A DNA stretch of 64,000 nt from Chitinophaga ginsengisoli. GTDB taxonomy: Bacteria > Bacteroidota > Bacteroidia > Chitinophagales > Chitinophagaceae. The stretch lies in the NCBI RefSeq assembly GCF_003014595.1, contig NZ_PYGK01000001.1, positions 1,015,157 through 1,079,156 of the forward strand, in the 5' to 3' direction. A program made the position numbers and the translations under genes. Positions 17,931 to 27,520 of the stretch are shown in pieces. The first letter of the stretch is position 1. The number at the start of each line of letters is the position of its first letter. The notes beneath the pieces were generated by a model. That model did no database searches. It worked only from the letters and a program-made list of their open reading frames with translations, and had not been told where the DNA came from.

Positions 17931-19376
17931 TTGGCTTTGTCTGAATTCAGCAGTATATCGGCTTTTCAAGAAGCATTATACGCCGGCAGAACAACCTGTA
18001 CGGAGATGGTACGGTATTATCTGTACCAGATTGAACAGACAAAACACCTGAATGCTTTTCTGGAAGTTTTTGAAGAGGAAGCCCTGTTAAAAGCGCATGC
18101 ACTGGATACCCGTATCAAGAACGGGGAGCCTGTGGGAGCGCTTGCGGGCATTGTGATAGGCATTAAGGATGTTATCTGTTATAAAGGACATAAAGTAAGC
18201 GCTGCTTCTCGCATACTGGAGGGATTCACTTCCCTGTATTCTGCTACAGCTGTAGAAAGGCTGTTGGCGGAAGATGCTATTATCATTGGCAATCTCAACT
18301 GTGATGAATTCGCAATGGGATCTACCAATGAGAATTCGGCATATGGCCCGGTATTGAACGCATTAGATAATACCCGTGTACCGGGTGGGTCATCTGGCGG
18401 TTCGGCGGTGGCAGTACAGGCAGATCTTTGTATGGTGAGCCTGGGTAGTGATACCGGAGGGTCCGTAAGGCAACCGGCTGATTTCTGTGGTATTGTAGGA
18501 CTGAAGCCAACTTATGGCCGTATATCCCGCTATGGCCTGATCGCTTATGCCTCATCCTTTGATCAGATAGGCATTTTTGGCAGGAATATTGCAGATGTGG
18601 CAAGGGTTCTGCAGGTGATCGCGGGACCAGACGGATATGACAGCACGGCATCTAAAGAGGAAGTACCTGATTATCAGACCCTGCACAATAAATCCTGGAA
18701 AATAGCGTATTTAAAAGACGCGTTGTTCCACCCCGGCCTCGATGAGGAAATGAAGAAAGGATATATCAGCTTTTTCGAAGAACTGGAGTCAGCAGGGGAT
18801 TCAGTTACAGCAGCAGATTTCGCTTATCTCGATTATGTAGTTCCAGCATATTATGTGCTTACAACCGCAGAAGCTTCATCCAACCTTTCCCGGTTTGATG
18901 GAGTGAAATACGGACACAGGACGTCTCTTAAAAACCTGGAACTGGCCGACTTTTATAAGAAAAGCAGGTCTGAAGGTTTTGGAAAAGAGGTAAAACGGCG
19001 TATATTACTAGGGACTTTTGTACTTAGTGCGGGGTATTACGATGCCTACTTCACTAAAGCACAACAGGTTAGAAGACTGGTGGTAGATAAATTATCAGAG
19101 ATCTTATCCCAGTATGATGCGATTATTATGCCAACAGTGCCTTCAACGGCATTTAAAATAGGCGAAAAAGCGGACGATCCAATAGCCATGTACCTGGCAG
19201 ATATTTACACGGTACTGGCAAATCTGGCTGGGGTACCGGCAATTTCGGTACCTTTGCAGCGGCATTCAAACGGAATGCCATATGGTGTACAGATCATCAC
19301 AAAGCAATTTAGCGAAGCAAACCTGTTAAGCATTGCGGAACACGTAATGCAATTACGGAGGGTTACTCCTGTTTAA
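17931..19376 (+). CDS. gatA: Glu-tRNA(Gln)/Asp-tRNA(Asn) amidotransferase subunit A
   Basis: A 481-residue amidase-signature protein. The catalytic triad is intact: K79 (in GIKDVI), S154 (in GGSSGGSA) and S178 (in SDTGGSVRQP), the spacing known for GatA. The C-terminal NLAGVPAISVPL and MPYGVQII are also typical. GatA releases ammonia from glutamine for transamidation of mischarged tRNA by GatB, with GatC; gatB and gatC are not in the window. No ATG is available near the N-terminus, so a TTG start (17931 or 17937) is assumed. The ~190 nt upstream of it show no gene. Confidence 0.94.
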   Translation: MALSEFSSISAFQEALYAGRTTCTEMVRYYLYQIEQTKHLNAFLEVFEEEALLKAHALDTRIKNGEPVGALAGIVIGIKDVICYKGHKVSAASRILEGFTSLYSATAVERLLAEDAIIIGNLNCDEFAMGSTNENSAYGPVLNALDNTRVPGGSSGGSAVAVQADLCMVSLGSDTGGSVRQPADFCGIVGLKPTYGRISRYGLIAYASSFDQIGIFGRNIADVARVLQVIAGPDGYDSTASKEEVPDYQTLHNKSWKIAYLKDALFHPGLDEEMKKGYISFFEELESAGDSVTAADFAYLDYVVPAYYVLTTAEASSNLSRFDGVKYGHRTSLKNLELADFYKKSRSEGFGKEVKRRILLGTFVLSAGYYDAYFTKAQQVRRLVVDKLSEILSQYDAIIMPTVPSTAFKIGEKADDPIAMYLADIYTVLANLAGVPAISVPLQRHSNGMPYGVQIITKQFSEANLLSIAEHVMQLRRVTPV

Positions 19377-19383
19377 AATAAAT

Positions 19384-20718
19384 ATGTGTATGAGGAAAAT
19401 CTTTTTACTACTGCTGTTGCCAACTTTGGGTGCAGGGACTTTTGAAGCGATTGGTGGCAATGGTGTACCTAAAGAGATGGTTACTCCCTATGGAGGACCG
19501 GATACTACGGTACTGAACCACAAGATACGTTTACCTAAAGACACCGTTATTGTGCCTTCGGAAACGTCACAGACTGTGCGCAAAAATGCCCAGAGTCTTC
19601 CGTCCAGCATCAGCAGCCCTAAGGTCTATGAACAGATCAACAACAACATTGTAGCTGGATATATCAATAACTTTGCCAGCAGATACAGTCAACATCTGCA
19701 GGTAATGGTATCCAGAGGCCAGCCTTACTTTGTAATGGTGGAGAAAGTCTTCAGGGAACATGGTATTCCTGAGGAAATGAAATATCTCGCCGTAATCGAA
19801 TCCAGCTTTAATACCAATGCACGCTCCCGTGTAGGAGCCGTAGGAGCCTGGCAGTTTATGTCCGGTACCGCGCGTATCTTCGGTCTCAGTGTGGGTAAAA
19901 AAGTGGACGAAAGAAAAGACTTCTACAAGTCTACTGTAGCAGCTGCCAAGTTCCTGAACGAACTGTACAACCAGTTCGGCGATTGGTTACTGGTAGTAGC
20001 TGCTTACAATTGTGGCCCCGGCGGCGTACAACGCGCTATGAACGCCAGCGGCCGCACAGATTTCTGGGGCATGCAGTACTTTCTGCCCGCAGAATCCCGC
20101 AATCACGTTTACAAATTCATCGCTACCGGTTATATCCTCGATAGGTTCAATAACTTCTTCGGTGTAGGCGATGACATGGGTAATACTGTAGTAAACGCTG
20201 CTCCAACTCCAGGCGCTGCTGTATCTAGCGAACTGACAGAAGAGGAAATGTTCAATACAGTGGAATTCAATATCTCCGGCAAATACCGCCTGGATGCTAT
20301 TGCAAAGAAACTGGACATGGAACTGGGAGACCTGGAACATCTGAACCCGGATTTCGCTAAAATGATGGCAAGCCCGGAAAACAGCTACGACCTCCGAATT
20401 CCTAAGGACAAAATGAAGGAATTCCAGGCCGAGAAAGAAGATATCCTGAAAGAATCCTTGCAGATGATGCTGGATGATAAGGCAACCACTCTTGACAAGT
20501 CACGCTTCCCAGCTCCAGCTAAGTTAGCTGCTCCTGCTGAAGCTAAGGCTAAAAAGACTGTAACTGCTTCCAAAGCTAAGTCTACCAAATCTGGTAAATC
20601 AATAGCTAAGGGTAAGACTAAAGCAGCTACCGCTAAGAAGAAAACAGTAGCGAAGAAAACAACTGCTAAGAAGCCAGTAATTAAAAAGACGACTTTAAAG
20701 AAGACCTCTCTTCGTTAA
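19384..20718 (+). CDS. MltD-like lytic transglycosylase with Lys-rich tail
   Basis: A 444-residue envelope protein. A signal peptide (1-~20) is followed by an SLT domain with catalytic E139 in LAVIESSFN, then AWQFMSGTARIFGL and VAAYNCGPGGVQRA. A LysM-like repeat follows at about 290-345 (FNISGKYRLDAIAKKLDM). The final ~85 residues are almost only Lys, Ala, Thr and Ser, with repeated KK(T/A) blocks like a histone H1 tail. The enzyme cleaves peptidoglycan to 1,6-anhydro-muropeptides. It starts 7 nt after gatA ends and is probably cotranscribed. A terminator follows. Confidence 0.92.
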   Translation: MCMRKIFLLLLLPTLGAGTFEAIGGNGVPKEMVTPYGGPDTTVLNHKIRLPKDTVIVPSETSQTVRKNAQSLPSSISSPKVYEQINNNIVAGYINNFASRYSQHLQVMVSRGQPYFVMVEKVFREHGIPEEMKYLAVIESSFNTNARSRVGAVGAWQFMSGTARIFGLSVGKKVDERKDFYKSTVAAAKFLNELYNQFGDWLLVVAAYNCGPGGVQRAMNASGRTDFWGMQYFLPAESRNHVYKFIATGYILDRFNNFFGVGDDMGNTVVNAAPTPGAAVSSELTEEEMFNTVEFNISGKYRLDAIAKKLDMELGDLEHLNPDFAKMMASPENSYDLRIPKDKMKEFQAEKEDILKESLQMMLDDKATTLDKSRFPAPAKLAAPAEAKAKKTVTASKAKSTKSGKSIAKGKTKAATAKKKTVAKKTTAKKPVIKKTTLKKTSLR

Positions 20719-20731
20719 ACATAATTCCTCG

Positions 20732-20771
20732 AAAGAAAAAAGCCTGGTCATTTGATCAGGCTTTTTTCTTT
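20732..20771 (+). terminator. Intrinsic terminator
   Basis: A 19-bp stem with one G-T pair (20732-20750 and 20753-20771), an A-tract on the left and a T-tract on the right, after the transglycosylase. Confidence 0.85.
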
Positions 20772-20784
20772 TTCATTACTTTTG

Positions 20785-20806
20785 TATTTAGATATTTGTC
20801 TAAATA
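20785..20806. promoter_or_regulatory. Candidate ArsR-type operator upstream of sdpR-like gene
   Basis: A perfect 8-bp inverted repeat TATTTAGA/TCTAAATA with a 6-nt spacer ends 9 nt before the ATG of the regulator. Position and symmetry fit autorepression by an ArsR-family dimer. Confidence 0.6.
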
Positions 20807-20814
20807 TATAAATT

Positions 20815-21117
20815 ATGAATACCGTTTTTAAAGCCCTGAATGATAAGACAAGACGGGATATCCTGGAGCTCTTAAAAGAAGGTGATAGAACCGCCGGTGA
20901 AATTGCCGATCACTTCAACTTTTCCAAACCCACTATTTCACATCATCTGGATCTGCTCCGGCAGGCCGAACTGATCGTGAGTGAAAAGCAGGGGCAATTT
21001 ATTTCTTATTCCCTGAACACGACCGTGGTAGATGAGTTGTTGAAATGGGTATTGCAGTTTTCTTCAAATGCTTCAGAAAAAGCTAAAAATAAAAACCTGG
21101 GTTATGAAGGTCAATAA
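20815..21117 (+). CDS. ArsR-family autorepressor (SdpR-like)
   Basis: A 100-residue winged-helix protein with ALNDKTRRDILELLKEGDRT and the HTH GEIADHFNFSKPTISHHLDLL. No metal-binding cysteines are present. It overlaps the next gene (SdpI-like) by 14 nt, the arrangement of sdpR-sdpI in Bacillus, where SdpR represses the pair and SdpI releases it. The palindrome at 20785-20806 is its likely operator. Confidence 0.9.
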   Translation: MNTVFKALNDKTRRDILELLKEGDRTAGEIADHFNFSKPTISHHLDLLRQAELIVSEKQGQFISYSLNTTVVDELLKWVLQFSSNASEKAKNKNLGYEGQ

Positions 21118-21976
21118 TATTGAAAGAGAAATCCCTTTTGTACTGTTGTTTTTAATGCCCTGGGTAACATACTTGTTACTCCGGGAGCAGCTGCCTGCCG
21201 TGATCGCCTCGCACTATACAGTGGATGGTGGAAAATGGGTCGCGGATAGATATGCTTCCCCATTGGGATTAATGGCAGGATTGTCTGTTGCCGCCATTGT
21301 TGTGTATGTTTCCATGTCTTTGCCAGTAATGCTGAAGGGCCTCCGCCCGGAAATGAGCGCCGGTATGAATCAGTGGCTGTATTACTTCAAACTGGTAATA
21401 ATCGCTTTTATGCTTGTGTTGCCGACATATTCGCTGCTTGCCGCTGGTCATAAGTTACCAGACTTCTCCGATGCGCATATTGCCAATGTTTCCATGATTC
21501 TTCTGCTGGTCATTCTCAATGCCTTTTTGTATTTGCTCTTTTCTCGGGTGAACAGGAATATGCCCAAACCAGTCTCTGAGAAATATTATAAGATCATCTG
21601 GGTGGGGACGCATATAGTGACCAGTGCCGGGCCGCTAATGGTGATTCTTTCCTCTCAGGGCATTCATGCGGAAAGATTGATACCCGAGTTGACGCTGCTT
21701 TTTATTGCCATATGCGGCAACCTGTTATATAATGTCCGTCCTAATTGGTATATGGGCATCAGAACGCCCTGGACATTACGCAATGAGGAAGTCTGGAGAA
21801 AGACTCACCATGTAGGGGGCGTATGGTGTTTTGCTGCAGGCATTGCAGGGTTTATCGTTTGTATTTTTGCCCCAGAAGGAATGCTTCGCTTCGTACTGTC
21901 GGCTGTGGTAATATTGATTAGCGTAGTAAGCATCGGTTATTCCTACTGGTTGTATCATAAGATCGTTACACATTGA
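21104..21976 (+). CDS. SdpI family / DUF1648 membrane protein
   Basis: A ~290-residue membrane protein. The N-terminal DUF1648-like part has PAVIASHYTVDGGKWVADRY, and there are seven or eight helices. The C-terminal SdpI signature region is NLLYNVRPNWYMGIRTPWT followed by NEEVWRKTHHVGG. In Bacillus, SdpI gives immunity to the SdpC toxin and acts as a receptor for its signal. The start MKVNNIERE at 21104 was chosen because it gives a 14-nt overlap with the regulator. No toxin gene (sdpA/B/C) is seen nearby, so its role here is open. Confidence 0.88.
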   Translation: MKVNNIEREIPFVLLFLMPWVTYLLLREQLPAVIASHYTVDGGKWVADRYASPLGLMAGLSVAAIVVYVSMSLPVMLKGLRPEMSAGMNQWLYYFKLVIIAFMLVLPTYSLLAAGHKLPDFSDAHIANVSMILLLVILNAFLYLLFSRVNRNMPKPVSEKYYKIIWVGTHIVTSAGPLMVILSSQGIHAERLIPELTLLFIAICGNLLYNVRPNWYMGIRTPWTLRNEEVWRKTHHVGGVWCFAAGIAGFIVCIFAPEGMLRFVLSAVVILISVVSIGYSYWLYHKIVTH

Positions 21977-22006
21977 TATAATAAGAAAGCCGTCAGTATA
22001 TGGCCT

Positions 22007-22037
22007 GCCCCCTAAAAGTTAGACACTTTTAGGGGGC
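22007..22037 (+). terminator. Hairpin terminator after the SdpI-like gene
   Basis: A perfect 13-bp GC-then-A/T stem (22007-22019 and 22025-22037) with loop TAGAC and a T-run from 22038. The left part also resembles an IS3-type terminal sequence (see findings). Confidence 0.75.
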
Positions 22038-22062
22038 TTTTTTATTATATCAGTACAATGCA

Positions 22063-23499
22063 TTATCCTGCCTGGCTGGCATGTAAGCGGCTTTCTTCCA
22101 TTTTCTTCACTATATCGAGCAGGGGGCCGGTCATAAATGTGGTAGCCAATGCCATCAATACCAGCATAGCAAAGATCTCAGGCGAGAGAATGCCGAGGTC
22201 ATAGCCGATATTCAACACCACCAGCTCCATCAGTCCACGGGTATTCATCAGCGCACCTATTCCCAGTGAATCAGTCCACGACTGTCCCATGAGTTTCGCT
22301 GTCAACATACTACCTCCCAGTTTTCCGCCTACAGCTACAAGCATGATCAGGCCGAATACTGTCCATAGATGCCCCTGTCCAAGCAGGCCGATCTGGGTGC
22401 GTAAGCCTGTAAAGACAAAGAAAATCGGCAGTAACAGCAATACACTTACATCTTCCAGTTTATCTGTCATCAGCTTTTGCACGGATGCTTCCGCAGGCAT
22501 GATCACGCCTGCGAGGAAAGCCCCGAACAATGCATGGATACCGATCACTTCTGCTGCCCATGCAGAGAATAGCAATGTTATAAAGGCTACCGCTACAACT
22601 GATTTATGGCGATTGGCCGCCTGTAGTTTGAGGATCTTTTTATTCAGCCATGGTTTCAGCAGATATAACATTGCGCCGAGGAACATAAGTGCCATCACCA
22701 TCGTGATGACAGCGCTCCATAAACTGGCTGCCTTTACAATAGCGATTACAACCGCGAGAATACACCATGCAGTCACATCGTCAGCAGCAGCGCAGGTAAT
22801 AGCCAGTAAACCAAGTGGAGTGCCACTCAGTTTTCTCTCCTGTACGATACGCGCCAATACAGGGAAAGCCGTTATACTCATGGCAATGCCCATAAATAAA
22901 GCGAAAGACAGAAAGTTTACATTGGCCGGTGAAAACTGCGGATAAATATAGTATGCCAGTGATACGCCCAGGAAGAAAGGGAAAATAATGCTGGCATGAC
23001 TGATCATCACTGCATCATGGGCGTTGTTCTTCATTTTGTGTGTATCCAGCTCCATGCCTACTACAAACATGAAGAAAGCCAAACCTATCTGACTGAGGAA
23101 CTGTAAATTTTTAAAGCCTTCTATAGGGAAAATGAATGCACTTCCACTGGGCCAGATCATGCCAAATAAAGAAGGCCCAAGAAAGATTCCTGCTACTATT
23201 TCACCAACAACAGACGGCTGCCCGATCTTATTGGCCAGCCAACCAAACAATCTGGCTGTCACCAATATCAATATGATCTGCAACAACAGTAATGCTAAAG
23301 GATGTTGTACATTATGTATAAGTGATGTCCATATACCCTCTGAGGCTGCCTGCGTTGACGCTGGCGTTGCGGTAACTGCCACCTTATTTGTTTGTGAAGT
23401 AGGATCTATTGTCAGGTGGTTACCTTGTCTGATTATTAACCAGATCAGACATCCGAAAAAGCCGATAATCAGCGGGTAAAGCAATAGTCTCTTATTCAT
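22063..23499 (-). CDS. Cation/proton antiporter (CPA2, KefB-type)
   Basis: A 478-residue membrane protein with one N-terminal anchor helix, then a ~55-residue linker, then about 12 helices. Family motifs are [26 protein letters not shown] split over the first core helices, [11 protein letters not shown], and the ion-site segment [13 protein letters not shown] with the two Asp residues. [18 protein letters not shown] near the end is also typical. It should exchange Na+ or K+ for H+ at the inner membrane. No TrkA-N domain follows, unlike KefB. It is convergent with the SdpI-like gene. Confidence 0.92.
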   Translation of the reverse strand: MNKRLLLYPLIIGFFGCLIWLIIRQGNHLTIDPTSQTNKVAVTATPASTQAASEGIWTSLIHNVQHPLALLLLQIILILVTARLFGWLANKIGQPSVVGEIVAGIFLGPSLFGMIWPSGSAFIFPIEGFKNLQFLSQIGLAFFMFVVGMELDTHKMKNNAHDAVMISHASIIFPFFLGVSLAYYIYPQFSPANVNFLSFALFMGIAMSITAFPVLARIVQERKLSGTPLGLLAITCAAADDVTAWCILAVVIAIVKAASLWSAVITMVMALMFLGAMLYLLKPWLNKKILKLQAANRHKSVVAVAFITLLFSAWAAEVIGIHALFGAFLAGVIMPAEASVQKLMTDKLEDVSVLLLLPIFFVFTGLRTQIGLLGQGHLWTVFGLIMLVAVGGKLGGSMLTAKLMGQSWTDSLGIGALMNTRGLMELVVLNIGYDLGILSPEIFAMLVLMALATTFMTGPLLDIVKKMEESRLHASQAG

Positions 23500-23631
23500 A
23501 ATTATATCGGTTGGTTGAACGAAAGATAATAATAATATCTGTGTACATCACACTAATGTAGTATTAAATTACTTTGAAAGTTATCCCGGAATAGTATCAG
23601 CTTCACAGAGGTTATGTATCTTGTTGACACT

Positions 23632-26163
23632 ATGGATACAAGGAGAGACTTTATTAAAAAGGCCGCTTTATTATCAGGTGGTACAGGACTGGCAAGTGTA
23701 CTGCCTGCATCTATTCAACGGGCACTGGCTATTAATCCCGAAGCAGGAAGCACCTATCTGGATGCGGAACATGTAGTATTACTGATGCAGGAAAACAGAT
23801 CCTTCGATCATGCGCTCGGTACTTTGAGAGGAATACGTGGTTTTAATGATCCGCGTGCTATTACACTGCCTAACAAAAATCTTGTATGGTTGCAGTCAAA
23901 TGCTGCCGGAGAAACGTATGCTCCTTTCCGCCTGGATATTAAGGATTCCAAGGTAACCTGGATGAGTTCTCTTCCGCACTCCTGGGAAAACCAGGTAGAT
24001 GCCCGTAATGATGGAAAGTATGATAAATGGCTGGATGTAAAACAATCCGGCAATAAAGAATATAAGGACCTACCCCTGACAATGGGGTACTTCACAAGGG
24101 AAGATATTCCTTTCTATTATGCCTTGGCAGATGCATTCACTGTATGTGATCAGAACTTTTGTTCCTCTCTGACCGGTACAACTCCCAACAGGCTATACTT
24201 TTGGACAGGTACAATCCGTGAAAGGCAAAGTCCGGATGCAGCGCCCAACGTGCGTAACTCAGAAGTGGATTATCCTGCTCCTGCCAGCTGGACCACTTTT
24301 CCCGAAAGGCTGGAAGAGCATGGTATCAGCTGGAAAGTATATCAGAATGAATTGAGCGTAGGTGTCGGTTTCAATGGGGACGAAGATGCCTGGCTGGCTA
24401 ATTTCACTGATAATCCACTGGAATTCTTCTCACAATACAGACCTCAGTTCTCAATAGCACACTACAAGTATTTACAAAGAAGCATCCCGCAACTGACGGA
24501 TGCTATAAAAGCACTAGAAGGCAAGATCTCAGCTGGTGTTAATACTACGGCGCTGAGTAAGGAACTGGACGAAAAGCGGGCGCTGCTGGACAGGCTGAAA
24601 GAGGAGGAAGTTAAATGGCGTCCTGAGAAGTTTAATCTGCTTTCTCAAAGGGAAAAGAACATACACAGAAAGGCATTTGTCACCAACGAAAAAGATCCGG
24701 ATTATCATCAGGTGACTACCCTGCTGTATCATGATGGTGACACGGAACGCACTATGAAGGTGCCCAAAGGTGACGTGCTTTATCAGTTCAGGGAGGATGT
24801 GAAAAATGGAGAACTGCCTGCTGTATCCTGGATCGTAGCGCCTGAGAATTTTTCTGATCATCCTGGAGCGCCCTGGTACGGTGCATGGTATGTTGCGGAA
24901 GTAATGGATATCCTGACACAAAATCCGGAGGTATGGAAGAAAACGATCTTTGTATTGGCATACGATGAGAATGACGGAGACTTTGATCACGTACCTCCTT
25001 TTGTACCACCACATGGACCTGGTACCGGACTTGCCTCCACAGGTATAGACACAAGTGTAGAGTATGTAACCCGTGAACAGGAACTCAGGAAAAAAGGCAT
25101 GCAAGAAGAGGACGTGAGAGAGAGTCCTATTGGGCTGGGATACCGTGTACCACTGATCATCGCTTCCCCCTGGAGCCGTGGAGGCATGGCTTGTTCAGAG
25201 GTATTCGACCATACATCAACATTACAATTCCTGGAACATTTCCTGAGCCATAAAACAGGTAAGTCTATCGTAGAATCTAACATCACCGAATGGCGTCGTA
25301 CTGTATGTGGTGATCTTACCTCCGTATTCCGTCCCTACAATGGGGAAAAAATACCTCTGCCAGCGTTCGGCGACAAAGATGCTTTCATAGAAAGTATCCA
25401 CAAGGCGCAATTCAAAGACGTGCCCTCCGGCTTTAAACAGCTGACAGCAGCAGAAGTCGCAGCTATCAACCATGATACTACTGCGCCTTATATGGCAAGA
25501 CAGGAAGAAGGTATCCGTCCGGCATGCGCATTGCCATATGAGTTGTACGTAGACGGAAAACCTGGCAGGGACAGAAAATCATTCGAAATAAAATTCACCG
25601 CTAGTACTGAATTGGCTGGTAAACAGTCTGCTGGTGTACCATTTAATGTTTATGCACCGGGTAAGTATCTGTCTAAAGATAACAGCTCTTTTGAATCAGT
25701 AAGAACGTGGGCTTATGCAGTAAAGGCTGGAGACAGTCTGACTGACAGCTGGCCTTCGGCATCATTTGAAAACGGTTTGTATCACCTGCGGGTATATGGT
25801 CCTAATGGGTTCTACAGGGAATTCGTGGGAGACGATAATGATCCGCTGGTGGATGTGGTATGTGGATATGAACGAAAGGGAAAAGCATTTACAGGTAACG
25901 TTTCTTTACAGCTGAACAATCAGCATAAGACACCGCTTACTGTAGAGATTATTGATCACGCATACAAAAGCGGGGATCATAAAAAGACATTGGCGGCAGG
26001 TGCTAAATCTTCCGTAGTGCTTGATCTCAGCAAGAGCTTTGGCTGGTATGATTTCAGTGTGCGTATCATTGGCAATAGGACTTTTGAAAGAAGATACGCC
26101 GGACACGTGGAAAACGGAAAAATCACATTCAGCGATCCTGCGATGGGCAGAGTGAAGTTATAG
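23632..26163 (+). CDS. Tat-exported phosphocholine-type phospholipase C
   Basis: An 843-residue bacterial phospholipase C of the AcpA/PLC phosphoesterase family. The ATG at 23632 gives a Tat signal, [17 protein letters not shown]. Catalytic-domain motifs are [29 protein letters not shown] (nucleophile region), [12 protein letters not shown] and [14 protein letters not shown], which carry the metal and phosphate ligands. Two C-terminal beta domains (DUF756-type, about 640-840) follow. Such enzymes cleave phosphatidylcholine or sphingomyelin outside the cytoplasm and may serve phosphate or lipid scavenging. No PHO-box-like element was identified. Confidence 0.94.
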   Translation: MDTRRDFIKKAALLSGGTGLASVLPASIQRALAINPEAGSTYLDAEHVVLLMQENRSFDHALGTLRGIRGFNDPRAITLPNKNLVWLQSNAAGETYAPFRLDIKDSKVTWMSSLPHSWENQVDARNDGKYDKWLDVKQSGNKEYKDLPLTMGYFTREDIPFYYALADAFTVCDQNFCSSLTGTTPNRLYFWTGTIRERQSPDAAPNVRNSEVDYPAPASWTTFPERLEEHGISWKVYQNELSVGVGFNGDEDAWLANFTDNPLEFFSQYRPQFSIAHYKYLQRSIPQLTDAIKALEGKISAGVNTTALSKELDEKRALLDRLKEEEVKWRPEKFNLLSQREKNIHRKAFVTNEKDPDYHQVTTLLYHDGDTERTMKVPKGDVLYQFREDVKNGELPAVSWIVAPENFSDHPGAPWYGAWYVAEVMDILTQNPEVWKKTIFVLAYDENDGDFDHVPPFVPPHGPGTGLASTGIDTSVEYVTREQELRKKGMQEEDVRESPIGLGYRVPLIIASPWSRGGMACSEVFDHTSTLQFLEHFLSHKTGKSIVESNITEWRRTVCGDLTSVFRPYNGEKIPLPAFGDKDAFIESIHKAQFKDVPSGFKQLTAAEVAAINHDTTAPYMARQEEGIRPACALPYELYVDGKPGRDRKSFEIKFTASTELAGKQSAGVPFNVYAPGKYLSKDNSSFESVRTWAYAVKAGDSLTDSWPSASFENGLYHLRVYGPNGFYREFVGDDNDPLVDVVCGYERKGKAFTGNVSLQLNNQHKTPLTVEIIDHAYKSGDHKKTLAAGAKSSVVLDLSKSFGWYDFSVRIIGNRTFERRYAGHVENGKITFSDPAMGRVKL

Positions 26164-26171
26164 CAGAATAT

Positions 26172-26179
26172 TACCTTTG
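26172..26179 (+). promoter_or_regulatory. Predicted -7 element for the SDR gene
   Basis: TACCTTTG lies 26 bp before the ATG at 26205 and only 8 bp after the phospholipase stop, so the SDR has its own promoter. Confidence 0.6.
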
Positions 26180-26204
26180 CAGGCGAAACCACAAATACGT
26201 AAAC

Positions 26205-26921
26205 ATGGAATCAATAAAAGGTAAAAACGCACTGGTAACAGGTGCAGGAAAGGGAATAGGTAAAGCGGTGGCAAAACAACTGGCAGCAGAAGGCGTGAAC
26301 CTGGCTTTGCTGGCGCGCACTGAAAAAGATCTGCAGGCGGTTGCCGATGAGTTAAAAGAAACAGGTGTAAAGGTGGTTTATGCTGCTGCTGACGTAGCAG
26401 ACAGAAAAGCGGTGGAAGCTGCAATAGCGCAAATGAGCACCGCACTTGGCAGCATCGATATCCTCATCAACAATGCTGGTATCGGTAAGTTTGCAAAGTT
26501 CCTGGAACTTGAACCGGAAGAGTGGGAGCAGGTGATAAAGGTGAACCTGTTTGGTGCTTATTATGTTATACGTGCGGTATTGCCGGGTATGTTGTCCCGC
26601 CAGAGCGGCGACATCGTGAATATATCTTCCACTGCGGGACAAAGAGGCGCACCTGTAACAAGCGCCTACAGTGCATCTAAATTTGGACTGATAGGTATGT
26701 CCGAATCGTTGATGCAGGAAGTACGTAAATCCAATATCAGGGTAACGACATTAACGCCCAGTACAATTGCAACCGATATGGCGATAGAGCTGAAACTGAC
26801 AGATGGTAATCCTGAAAAGGTGATGCAACCTGAAGATTTCGCAGAGCTGATCGTAATGCAGTTGAAGCTGAACAGGCGGACATTTGTTAAGGAGGCCGGT
26901 TTATGGTCTACCAATCCGTGA
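26205..26921 (+). CDS. SDR family 3-oxoacyl-ACP-reductase-like enzyme
   Basis: A 238-residue classical [18 protein letters not shown] for NAD(P), NNAGIG, catalytic Ser in [10 protein letters not shown] and YSASKFGL. The size and order resemble FabG and its relatives, but as a lone gene outside a fatty-acid cluster the substrate is uncertain. It has its own promoter and a terminator at 26943. Confidence 0.92.
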   Translation: MESIKGKNALVTGAGKGIGKAVAKQLAAEGVNLALLARTEKDLQAVADELKETGVKVVYAAADVADRKAVEAAIAQMSTALGSIDILINNAGIGKFAKFLELEPEEWEQVIKVNLFGAYYVIRAVLPGMLSRQSGDIVNISSTAGQRGAPVTSAYSASKFGLIGMSESLMQEVRKSNIRVTTLTPSTIATDMAIELKLTDGNPEKVMQPEDFAELIVMQLKLNRRTFVKEAGLWSTNP

Positions 26922-26942
26922 GTAATCTTATCATATTGTTGT

Positions 26943-26969
26943 AAAGGTCCCGCACTATGCGGGACCTTT
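26943..26969 (+). terminator. Intrinsic terminator
   Basis: A perfect 12-bp stem (26943-26954 and 26958-26969) with a 3-nt loop and T-rich tail, between convergent genes. Confidence 0.85.
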
Positions 26970-26974
26970 TATTT

Positions 26975-27400
26975 TTACAAAGCTTGTAATAGCTGTATCT
27001 GGTAGGCAACGGCCTGCGATTTCATCTTACGCAATATCAATGGCCATTGTACAGAAAAAAATGGTTGGAAGAGGCCAGCTATTTCATTCATGAAATAAAT
27101 ATCGGCGTCAGCAATATCCTTGGGATGGTTGCCAGATAATATCCTGCTGAACATCGCCAGCAGGCCATTGCTATCCTTATCACTGGACCAGGCAGTGAAC
27201 CATACTTTTTCTTTGATATAGACAGCTCGTACCCACATATCGGAAATCCAACCCTGAACACGATAATGATCGTGTTTATATTTATCTTCTATCAACGGTA
27301 GTGACTTGGCAACATTCTCTATATAATGCTGGCGGCTTTCTTCATCTTCCAAAAGGAGTACATCCTCGATCAGTTTATCCTGTGCTTCATTTATTGACAT
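26975..27400 (-). CDS. SufE-like protein without the catalytic cysteine
   Basis: A 141-residue protein with the order of a SufE fold: the N-terminal helices (QDKLIEDVLLLED), VQGWISDMWVRAVY in place of the usual VxGCQSxVWL, then a strand and FTAWSSDKDSNGLLAMFSRIL in place of the SDAxIVRGLxALL segment. The final helix is RKMKSQA. SufE accepts persulfide sulfur from SufS on the loop Cys; here that position is Trp, so this product cannot be a standard sulfur acceptor. The assignment is from pattern similarity and is moderate. It is convergent with the SDR and upstream of nothing obvious in iron-sulfur assembly. Confidence 0.55.
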   Translation of the reverse strand: MSINEAQDKLIEDVLLLEDEESRQHYIENVAKSLPLIEDKYKHDHYRVQGWISDMWVRAVYIKEKVWFTAWSSDKDSNGLLAMFSRILSGNHPKDIADADIYFMNEIAGLFQPFFSVQWPLILRKMKSQAVAYQIQLLQAL

Positions 27401-27520
27401 AGACGCTCGTTTTAAAGTGACAATATGAAATTAAGCATATATGCCGAGGATGAAGACTCAAAAACGGAAAATGTTGTTATGGTGACACTGCGTAAACTTA
27501 TAAGTCAGTTACCCGCGTTC

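Noticed and set aside
24529..25104. Minus-strand open frame of 191 codons
   Set aside because: Antisense to phospholipase C, which has intact catalytic motifs.
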